A stretch of 14,090 nucleotides of DNA from JABDNZ01 sp050049805. GTDB taxonomy: Bacteria > Gemmatimonadota > Gemmatimonadetes > Longimicrobiales > Gaopeijiaceae. Position 1 is the first letter of the stretch. Each line of letters opens with the position of its first letter. The notes below the pieces were generated by a model. That model was not told the DNA's origin, ran no database searches, and saw only the letters and a program-made list of their open reading frames with translations. Where the stretch lies: NCBI GenBank assembly GCA_050049805.1, contig JASFVN010000094.1:1-14090 (forward strand), read 5' to 3'. Position numbers and translations under genes: made by a program. Shown piece by piece: positions 1 to 5,975 of this stretch.

Positions 1-2
1 AG

Positions 3-89
3 CCGCCGCTGGTGTTCACCCGGGAGGATGCCGATCGGTTGGTCTCCACCCTTGGAAAGGTGCTTCGGGAAGATGGAATACGCCTCTGA
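3..89 (+). CDS. C-terminus of a probable class III aminotransferase (5' truncated by window)
   Basis: Only the last 28 residues are inside the window, reading PPLVFTREDADRLVSTLGKV and then LREDGIRL before TGA at 87-89. A 'PPL(V/I)xTxEEADxxxxxL' ending is typical of PLP-dependent class III aminotransferases, where it forms the last helix of the small domain. The catalytic lysine lies outside the window, so the substrate cannot be read. The lysine-6-dehydrogenase-like gene downstream makes a lysine 6-aminotransferase or an ornithine/acetylornithine-type enzyme the most natural guess. That choice is inference from context. The family call itself rests on a short tail and is only moderately secure. 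Confidence 0.5.
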   Translation, partial: PPLVFTREDADRLVSTLGKVLREDGIRL

Positions 90-103
90 GGGCCGGAACA
101 TGA

Positions 104-329
104 AGCGTCCATGGCCGTGGGCCCCACTCCGAACAGCTTCACCAGGCCCTGCAACGGCAGGGGATCGACACGCGCCTGGCGGTGTATCCTGGCCAACTCC
201 TCGGGCTGCGAATCCCGTCCTACCGGGCCCATCGCCACCAGCGAGTACCTGGTCTGGTACGACAGACGGGTGAAGGACGAAAATGCCACAGAACTCGAGA
301 ACAACCACACCCCACCGAGAGGACGCTGA
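104..329 (+). pseudogene. Decayed C-terminal remnant of an S9 (prolyl oligopeptidase family) serine peptidase
   Basis: Two frames must be joined to see it. From about 110 the frame reads VHGRGPHSEQLHQALQ, then QGIDTRLAVYPGQLLGLRIP and SYRAHRHQ. Near 239-243 it shifts by one base and continues EYLVWYDRRVK to TGA at 327-329. This follows the usual S9 C-terminus: HG..D..(S/Q)xx(L)yxAL+xxG, then (V/L)xYPgxxHG, then a tail ending in (L/V)xWfdr. Signs of decay are an in-frame TGA at 101-103 just upstream, loss of the residues between HG and SEQL, the frameshift, and absence of the rest of the enzyme. The YPGQ-H-HG position, which carries the catalytic His in the family, reads YPGQLLG here. The fragment lies between the aminotransferase and the dehydrogenase gene. 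I see no intact gene in 90-332. Confidence 0.6.
317..323 (+). promoter_or_regulatory. Ribosome binding site for the gene starting at 333
   Basis: GAGAGGA lies 9 nt before the ATG at 333. It overlaps the end of the decayed S9 remnant, so the dehydrogenase is translated from its own site. Confidence 0.55.
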
Positions 330-332
330 ACA

Positions 333-1475
333 ATGAAGGTTGCTGTGCTAGGTGCTGGCAGGGTCGGAAAAGCCATGGCTCTGGATCTGGCCAGGGATTC
401 GGAATTCCAGGTCACGGTCGTGGACCATGCCCCGAAGGCTTTGGAGGCTCTGGAGGGAATCCCCAATATCTCCATCGAGGAGGCCGACCTTTCGGATCAG
501 CAGGCGGTTCGGCAGGCCATGGCGGACCAGGAGCTCGGGGTCGGAGCGGTCCCCGGATTCATGGGATTCCGGACCCTGCAGGCCATTCTGGAATCCGGCC
601 GCCCGGCGGTGGACATCGCCTTCTTTCCCGAGGACCCCTTCCTATTGGACGGATTGGCCAAAGCACAGGGGCTGGTGGCCATCGTAGACGCAGGTATCGC
701 CCCCGGGTGTAGCAATCTCATCCTGGGCCGTATGGAAGAGCTGATGTCCGAAACCACCCGGTTCGAGTGCGTGGTAGGGGGGCTTCCCGTGGTGAGGAAG
801 TGGCCGTTCCAGTACAAAGCCCCCTTCTCTCCGGTTGATGTCATTGAGGAATACACCCGCCCCGCCCGCCTCCGGCGTGAGGGAAAGACCGTAACGGTAC
901 CCGCCCTCACCGACCTGGAGACGCTCGACTTCCCAGAGATCGGGGCCCTGGAAGCCTTCAACACCGACGGCCTCAGGACGCTCCTCCGGACCTGTGAGAC
1001 CCCGGAGATGGTGGAGAAGACCATGCGCTATCCCGGGCACGCTGAATGGATGCTGGGACTTCGGGAGTCGGGCTTTTTCGGAACCGATCCCCTCCCCGTC
1101 GGTGATACCGAGATTGCACCCCTTGCCGTTACGGCCCGGCTTCTGGAGAACGCGTGGGTCTTCGAGGAAGGGGAAGAGGACCTGACGGTAATGCGTGTCC
1201 AGGTAGAGGGCCGCATCGGAGACAGCGTACAACGCCACACCTACGAGCTGCTGGATCGCTACGACAAGGAGAACAACGTCTCCTCCATGGCCAGGACCAC
1301 CGGGTACACCTGCACGGCCGCGGTTCGTATGGTCGCCAATGGCCTTTACAAGGAACCGGGGATCACGCCCTTGGAGCTGGTGGGCGCCGACGCGGCTTGC
1401 TTCGACTTCTTGCTGAAGGAGCTGGAGTCCCGAGGCGTCCGATTCCAGCACCAGGTCGAGGAGCTGGATAAATGA
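333..1475 (+). CDS. Saccharopine dehydrogenase-family oxidoreductase, lysine 6-dehydrogenase-like
   Basis: The 380-residue protein has an N-terminal Rossmann fold (MKVAVLGAGRVGKAMALDLA, GxGxxG at residues 7-12) followed by a saccharopine dehydrogenase-type C-terminal domain. Around residues 117-130 it has DAGIAPGCSNLILG, matching the 'G.APG.tN' loop of this family, followed by VGGLP and then a segment with YKAPFSPVDVIEEYTRPA. The length matches L-lysine 6-dehydrogenases (about 385 aa), which oxidise lysine with NAD+ to 2-aminoadipate 6-semialdehyde. Related members act on saccharopine or carboxynorspermidine, so the exact substrate is open. Cytosolic, with no signal peptide. The start is supported by GAGAGGA 9 nt upstream. 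It is the first gene of a three-gene operon and its TGA overlaps the next ATG by 4 bp (ATGA). The aminotransferase upstream makes a lysine-degradation role attractive, but this is inferred. Confidence 0.72.
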   Translation: MKVAVLGAGRVGKAMALDLARDSEFQVTVVDHAPKALEALEGIPNISIEEADLSDQQAVRQAMADQELGVGAVPGFMGFRTLQAILESGRPAVDIAFFPEDPFLLDGLAKAQGLVAIVDAGIAPGCSNLILGRMEELMSETTRFECVVGGLPVVRKWPFQYKAPFSPVDVIEEYTRPARLRREGKTVTVPALTDLETLDFPEIGALEAFNTDGLRTLLRTCETPEMVEKTMRYPGHAEWMLGLRESGFFGTDPLPVGDTEIAPLAVTARLLENAWVFEEGEEDLTVMRVQVEGRIGDSVQRHTYELLDRYDKENNVSSMARTTGYTCTAAVRMVANGLYKEPGITPLELVGADAACFDFLLKELESRGVRFQHQVEELDK

Positions 1476-2419
1476 GGATCAAGGGAGTTCTGGGGATCGG
1501 AGTCATCTCCCTGACCGTGGCCGTGTTGGCTTGGGGATTCGCCACGGGAAAGGCGGCGGCCCGACGGTGGGGATCAGACGGACACAGGATGGCCGCCCGA
1601 GCTGCCCACGCCATCCTCCCGTCCAGGATGCCCGACTTCTTCCTCGAAGCCGCCCCCCAGTTGGAGTACCTGAGCCCTGAGCCCGATCGCTGGCGGAACG
1701 GCGACCTCAGGGCGATGGACGAGGCCTGGAAATACGACCACTACATCGACCTGGAAAACGTCCCACCGGGGGCTTTGGACGCGCCGGACAGGTTCGAGTT
1801 CCTGGAGGCCCTCTTCGAAGCGGGTGTCGAACGGCCTCAGCAATACGTGGGCTTCCTTCCTTTCCGGATTCTGGAGCTTCATCAGCGGCTCGTTTCGGGG
1901 TTCGCCCGTTGGCGGATGGCAAGCCCCGGGAGCGACCGGGATTGGATCGAAGCCCGTATACTCAACGATGCCGGAATCCTAGGTCATTACGTGGTGGACG
2001 CCGCCCAGCCTCATCACACCACCATCCATTTCAACGGGTGGGCCGAGAGTGTGCCGAATCCAAGAGGGTTCACCACCGATCGCGAATTCCACTCCCGCTT
2101 CGAGTCCGGATTCGTCAGGGCTCACATTACATTCGAGGATCTCCCACCCCTCATGCCTCCATCTCCCATGAGCCTCGGCGACGTACGTAAGGCGATTTGG
2201 GACCACGTGCAGGCCAGCAACGCCACGGTGGAGGAGATGTATGAACTGGAGAAGGAGTATGGGTTCGACCCTGGGCAGCAGCCCCGCCCGGAGGCTCGCC
2301 ACTTCGCCATAGAACGGTTGGCTGCCGGGGCGGAGATGCTGGCGTCGGTTTGGTGGACGGCCTGGGAGGAGAGTGAAGCCCTGGCGAATGAACTGCGGGC
2401 TCAGGGGAGGAGCTGGTGA
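1472..2419 (+). CDS. Secreted zinc hydrolase of the S1/P1 nuclease / phospholipase C superfamily
   Basis: The 315-residue protein begins with a Sec-type signal (MRIK, hydrophobic stretch about 5-24, AAA at 28-30). The mature end lies near RRWGSDGH. The tri-zinc ligand set of the S1/P1 nuclease and zinc phospholipase C fold can be placed: Trp33 and His38 (WGxxGH), Asp72 (PDRWR), His90 (YDHYIDLE), His172 and Asp176 (LGHYVVDAAQPHH), His182, then His207 and Glu211 (FHSRFES). The active site therefore looks complete. Family members cleave single-stranded nucleic acids or phospholipids, and the sequence does not settle which. Exported, so it probably acts in the periplasm or outside the cell. GAGGAG at 1458-1463 serves the ATG, which overlaps the preceding stop. 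The 3' end overlaps the M3 peptidase start by 4 bp (GTGA). Confidence 0.78.
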   Translation: MRIKGVLGIGVISLTVAVLAWGFATGKAAARRWGSDGHRMAARAAHAILPSRMPDFFLEAAPQLEYLSPEPDRWRNGDLRAMDEAWKYDHYIDLENVPPGALDAPDRFEFLEALFEAGVERPQQYVGFLPFRILELHQRLVSGFARWRMASPGSDRDWIEARILNDAGILGHYVVDAAQPHHTTIHFNGWAESVPNPRGFTTDREFHSRFESGFVRAHITFEDLPPLMPPSPMSLGDVRKAIWDHVQASNATVEEMYELEKEYGFDPGQQPRPEARHFAIERLAAGAEMLASVWWTAWEESEALANELRAQGRSW

Positions 2420-4473
2420 ACACCAACCCCCTGCTGGTCCGAACCTTCCAGATCCCCTTCAAAGAGATAAAGGCCGAACACGTCGAACCAGGGGTGAAGG
2501 AGCTCATCGCCCGAGCGCAGGACAAGGTCGACGCCCTGGTTCAGGATCCCGGACCCCAGACCTTCGACAACACCATTCGGGCCTTGGACAGGATCACCCA
2601 GGATCTGAGTGAGTCTCTCTCCCCCGTCCACCATCTTCTCTCGGTAGCGGAAACGCCGGAGCTTCGGGAGGCCTTCAACGTCGTCCTGCCCGACATCACA
2701 CAATTCTGGTCCAGGCTCCCGTTGAACGAAGGCCTATGGAACCAGGTGAGAGCCTTCTCGGCGACTCAGGAGGCCCAAGGACTGGAGGGACTCGAAGCCA
2801 GGCACCTGGAAAAGACGCTCCGGGACTTCCGGAGGGCCGGCGCCGAACTGCCTTCGCAGGAGAAGGCCCGCCTCGAAGAGATCCGCATGGAGCTGGCCAG
2901 ATTACAGCGGAAATTCAGCGAGAACGTCCTGGATGCCACGGCAGCCGTTTCCCTCCACGTCAAGGACCCCCAACGCCTGGCCGGTATACCGGGTGGGGCC
3001 ATGAGCAGGTTCAGAAGGAAGGCGGAGGAGAAAGACCTCGAGGGGTGGATCCTATCGCTGGATTTCCCCTCCTACGAGCCCGTCATGAAATATTGCAGGG
3101 ACAGGGAACTCAGGGAGGAGCTTCACCAGGCCTATGTCAGCCGCTGCCGGGGGGACGAGTTCGACAACCTTCCCCTGATCCCGAAGATTCTCAAGCTTCG
3201 GCAGGAACTGGCCCAGGTTCTCGGTTTCCAGGACTTCCCCGACTACCGACTGGAGGAAGCCATGGCAAAGTCGGGAGCCGGCGCCGTGGACTTCGAACAG
3301 GATCTCATCGAACGGACCCGGCCCTATTGGAACCGGGATCTGAGAGAACTAGAGACTCACGCATCGGAGTTGGGAATCGAGGAGTTGGCGCCTTGGGACG
3401 TGGCATTCGTTGCCGAATCGTTGAGGAAGAAGAGGTACGACATCGACGACGAGCTTCTCCGCCCCTACTTCCCACAGGAGCAGGTCCTTGAGGGCCTTTT
3501 CGAGCTGACCAGGCGTATCTTCGGCCTCACGGTGACCGAGGTGGCCAACGACCAGGTCTGGGATCCCGAGGTGGGGTTCTATGAGGTTCGAAACGAAGAA
3601 GGCGTCTGGCTCGGGTCCTTCTACACCGATTGGCTCCCTCGGAAAGAAAAGCGACAGGGGGCTTGGATGAACGACCTCCTCACGGGGGGTCCCGAAGGAG
3701 ATTCTTTTCGGCCCCACCTGGGGTTCATCTCGGGGAACTTCTCTCCCCCCGAGGAGGACCGCCCCTCCCTCCTGACCCACCGGGAGGTCCAGACGGTCTT
3801 TCACGAGTTCGGTCATCTACTCCACCATCTCACCTCAAGGGTAGCCATCCCTGGCCGTGGAGGATTGAACGTGGCCTGGGATTGGGTGGAGCTTCCTTCC
3901 CAACTCATGGAGAACTGGACTCTCGAGCACGAGGCTCTGAAGCTGTTTTCGGCACACTTCGAAACTGGTGAGCCCCTCCCCCCGGAGGTCCTGGACAGAC
4001 TGGTAGCGGCACGACGGTTTTTGGGAGGATGGTATCAGATGCGTCAGCTCTCCTTCGGGAGTCTGGACCTGGCCTTACACCGTGAACTGGCTCCTGCCAT
4101 TCCCGGGGAGGAGATGGTGGACCCTGATCTGGCGGACACTGTATTGGACTTTGCCGAGGAACACCTCACCCCCCTTTCTCCAGGTCCTCTCTTCGCCCAG
4201 AATCATATCTTGACCACCTTCTCACACCTGTTCAGCGGCGGATACGCCGCGGGATACTACAGCTACTTGTGGTCGGAGGTACTCGACGCCGATGCCTTTA
4301 CGCGGTTTCAAGAGGAAGGCGTCCTGAACCCCGTGGTCGGCCGGTCTTACCTCGATACCATCCTCTCGAGGGGGGACAGCGACGAGCCGGAAAACCTCTT
4401 CCGGGAATTCATGGGGCGGGATCCTGATCCGACGGCGCTCCTGGAACGAAATCTCGGGCCGCTCCCGGCGTAA
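2416..4473 (+). CDS. M3 family zinc oligopeptidase (oligopeptidase A / dipeptidyl carboxypeptidase type)
   Basis: The 685-residue protein is the usual size for PrlC (OpdA) and Dcp. The thermolysin-like zinc site is VFHEFGHLLHHL with HEFGH at 463-467; the third ligand is Glu492 in VELPSQLMENW, 25 residues further on, as in the family. Near the C-terminus, FSGGYAAGYYSYLWSEVLDA is the conserved tyrosine/glycine loop that closes over substrate. The N-terminal half is helical and charged, as expected for the cap that restricts M3 enzymes to short peptides. It has no signal peptide, so it is a cytosolic peptide-degrading enzyme. PrlC versus Dcp specificity is not decided. GTG is taken as the start because it overlaps the upstream TGA and follows GGGGAGG at 2404-2410. 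It is the last gene of the operon, and its TAA begins the 31-nt repeat element. Confidence 0.9.
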   Translation: MNTNPLLVRTFQIPFKEIKAEHVEPGVKELIARAQDKVDALVQDPGPQTFDNTIRALDRITQDLSESLSPVHHLLSVAETPELREAFNVVLPDITQFWSRLPLNEGLWNQVRAFSATQEAQGLEGLEARHLEKTLRDFRRAGAELPSQEKARLEEIRMELARLQRKFSENVLDATAAVSLHVKDPQRLAGIPGGAMSRFRRKAEEKDLEGWILSLDFPSYEPVMKYCRDRELREELHQAYVSRCRGDEFDNLPLIPKILKLRQELAQVLGFQDFPDYRLEEAMAKSGAGAVDFEQDLIERTRPYWNRDLRELETHASELGIEELAPWDVAFVAESLRKKRYDIDDELLRPYFPQEQVLEGLFELTRRIFGLTVTEVANDQVWDPEVGFYEVRNEEGVWLGSFYTDWLPRKEKRQGAWMNDLLTGGPEGDSFRPHLGFISGNFSPPEEDRPSLLTHREVQTVFHEFGHLLHHLTSRVAIPGRGGLNVAWDWVELPSQLMENWTLEHEALKLFSAHFETGEPLPPEVLDRLVAARRFLGGWYQMRQLSFGSLDLALHRELAPAIPGEEMVDPDLADTVLDFAEEHLTPLSPGPLFAQNHILTTFSHLFSGGYAAGYYSYLWSEVLDADAFTRFQEEGVLNPVVGRSYLDTILSRGDSDEPENLFREFMGRDPDPTALLERNLGPLPA

Positions 4474-4501
4474 GTGCACCATTCGGGAAATACGATGGCA
4501 T
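4471..4501 (+). repeat. Stop-codon-anchored 31-nt element, copy 1
   Basis: The element starts with the TAA of the M3 peptidase gene and runs into the intergenic region: TAAGTGCACCATTCGGG, then AAATACGATGGCAT. A second copy on the opposite strand at 7948-7978 also begins exactly at a TAA stop codon. The two agree at 26 of 31 positions, and the coding sequences before the stops are unrelated. I see no similarity beyond the 31 nt. A CCAT..ATGG pairing gives a weak hairpin in this copy but is imperfect in the other. Function unknown; candidates are a 3'-UTR or processing signal, or a small dispersed repeat. Confidence 0.6.
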
Positions 4502-4508
4502 TAGAAAG

Positions 4509-4567
4509 CAGGTCGGCCCCCGGCGCGGACCTTCCGGGTCGAAAGGCCAGTATTAGTACCCGACCTG
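4509..4567. repeat. 8-bp inverted repeat in the peptidase / PPC-protein intergenic region
   Basis: CAGGTCGG at 4509-4516 and CCGACCTG at 4560-4567 are perfect inverted copies separated by 43 nt. They could close a long leader stem or be an operator pair. No T-run follows, so it is not a standard terminator. Nothing else convincing is seen in this 121-nt gap apart from the repeat element at 4471 and the ribosome binding site at its end. Confidence 0.35.
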
Positions 4568-4584
4568 ACGTCTTCCTCGTCCCC

Positions 4585-4590
4585 GGGAGG
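4585..4590 (+). promoter_or_regulatory. Ribosome binding site for the gene starting at 4595
   Basis: GGGAGG lies 4 nt before the ATG at 4595 and supports that start. Confidence 0.55.
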
Positions 4591-4594
4591 AATC

Positions 4595-5794
4595 ATGGAA
4601 CGCGGAAAGAGCTTTCCTGGCATCCGCCGAGCCGGCCTCTCTTTTTCTCTCGTCGCCTTCGGATTTCTCATTCTCCTTCTGCCCCCGGCTCCTCTCCTCG
4701 CCCAAGGGGTGGAAGGCCGGGTCCTGGAATTCCTCGAGACCGCCAGCGGTTTTCAGATCCTGGGTGAAATCCGGACCGCAGTTCTCCAGGAGGGCCAGGA
4801 CATGAACGTCCCGGTGGGCCTCTTCGAGGGCGCCGACTATATGGTAGTGGCTTACTGCGGAGACGGATGCAACAATCTGGACCTTTCCCTCGTGGACGAA
4901 GCCGGGGAGGTGGTCCAGGTTGACGACCTCCCCGATGCCGAGCCCCTTCTCATGTTCACGGCAGAATCCACTGGCCCTTTCCAGATCAGGGTGCAGGCGG
5001 TGGACCTTTCCTCGCCCGCCACCCCTGTCGCACTGGGGTTTTTGGGGAGTACCGATGAGCCTGGCCTCATTCCGGGAGAAGACATGGCCGGACGTCTGAC
5101 TCTGGTGGGAGGCGAATTCGCCAGCCTCGGTTTCACCGAAATCGGCGACGAACGGGTCGGGTCTCTCAACAACGATCAGGTCTTCACCCTCCCCATCACT
5201 CTCCAAGCCGGAACGGATTACAGACTGGCCGGGGTTTGCGACCAGGATTGTTTCGATCTGGATCTGGTTCTCCGGGATCCCGCGGGCGACGAAGTGGCTT
5301 CGGACGTCATGGAGGACGCCATTCCAATCCTGGCCCATGTCGCCGATACCACCGGAGAATACCGGGTCGAGGTGATCATGATCGCCTGTGGGCTGGAGCC
5401 CTGCTCCTATCGTGTCGCAGCTTTCGCCAGAGGGCAGGAGATTGGGCCCGGGGGAGCCGCCTTGTCCGGAGAGTTGCTCTTCTTCGAAACCTACCAGGCC
5501 GAGTTGGATGCGGAAGACGAGCAAGTGGACGGGGCCTACGTGGAGGTGTTTGAAGTGGACGCCGAAGCGGGACAGCGTATCATCGTCGACCTCCGTTCGG
5601 ACGAATTCGATACATTCCTCAGGCTCCTGGGCCCCGATGGCGTCGGCGAAGAGAACGACGACTACGGCTACGACATGGGGCACTCGCACATAGAGATGCT
5701 GGTGGTGGACGGAGGGACGTATTCCGTACAGGTGACATCCTTCGAGGCGGGGTCGGAAGGCCCTTTCGTGCTCCAGATCGCCGTGGTGGAGTGA
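4595..5794 (+). CDS. Secreted acidic protein with three tandem PPC-like beta-domains
   Basis: The 399-residue protein has a signal peptide: basic N-terminus, hydrophobic core about 15-33, and likely cleavage after LLA at 34-36. The mature chain holds three similar units, roughly 47-150, 160-281 and 290-399. Each has a strand pattern like the bacterial pre-peptidase C-terminal (PPC) domain, for example AGQRIIVDLRSDEFDTFLRL followed by GPDG and GGTYSVQVTSFE in the third. The first two units carry close Cys pairs (C88/C92, C215/C219, C265/C270), probably disulfides after export; the third has none. No catalytic domain is present, unlike proteins where PPC trails a peptidase, so binding or an envelope role is more likely than catalysis. 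The mature part is rich in Asp/Glu and contains no Lys and no Trp. Start supported by GGGAGG at 4585-4590. It sits alone between the operon and acs. The specific role is unknown. Confidence 0.68.
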   Translation: MERGKSFPGIRRAGLSFSLVAFGFLILLLPPAPLLAQGVEGRVLEFLETASGFQILGEIRTAVLQEGQDMNVPVGLFEGADYMVVAYCGDGCNNLDLSLVDEAGEVVQVDDLPDAEPLLMFTAESTGPFQIRVQAVDLSSPATPVALGFLGSTDEPGLIPGEDMAGRLTLVGGEFASLGFTEIGDERVGSLNNDQVFTLPITLQAGTDYRLAGVCDQDCFDLDLVLRDPAGDEVASDVMEDAIPILAHVADTTGEYRVEVIMIACGLEPCSYRVAAFARGQEIGPGGAALSGELLFFETYQAELDAEDEQVDGAYVEVFEVDAEAGQRIIVDLRSDEFDTFLRLLGPDGVGEENDDYGYDMGHSHIEMLVVDGGTYSVQVTSFEAGSEGPFVLQIAVVE

Positions 5795-5966
5795 AGGTGA
5801 CACCCGTGCCGGCCCATACCTAGGCCGTTCCCCATCCTCCCGTCTCATTCCCCCTCAGGAACCGGGCTGTCGGCTTCTTCACTGGACGGGTCGTTCCTCC
5901 TCTACTAGACTCGGACGCGAGTTCTTTCCCCCTGGAAAACAAGAAACCCACTCTACTGGACCCTCT

Positions 5967-5971
5967 GGAGG
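5967..5971 (+). promoter_or_regulatory. Ribosome binding site for acs
   Basis: GGAGG lies 4 nt before the ATG at 5976. The 181-nt gap before acs (5795-5975) has no other signal I can defend: no hairpin with a T-run and no clear -35/-10 pair. Confidence 0.5.
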
Positions 5972-5975
5972 CCCA

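Noticed and set aside
642..1451. 269-codon minus-strand frame opposite the dehydrogenase gene
   Set aside because: Antisense shadow; the plus-strand frame has a Rossmann motif and operon overlaps.
4474..4767. Open frame just after the M3 peptidase whose first residues (HSGNTM) resemble a minus-strand frame near 7975 (QSGNTM)
   Set aside because: The likeness comes from the 31-nt repeat element. Beyond it the frames are unrelated and the first runs into the PPC-protein gene in another frame, so these are not paralogous small genes.
4553..5848. Long open frame on the minus strand (about 431 codons) opposite the PPC-like protein gene
   Set aside because: It is an antisense shadow of a high-GC gene. 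The plus-strand frame has a signal peptide, ribosome site and domain structure, while the minus frame has no recognisable motif and no start signal.
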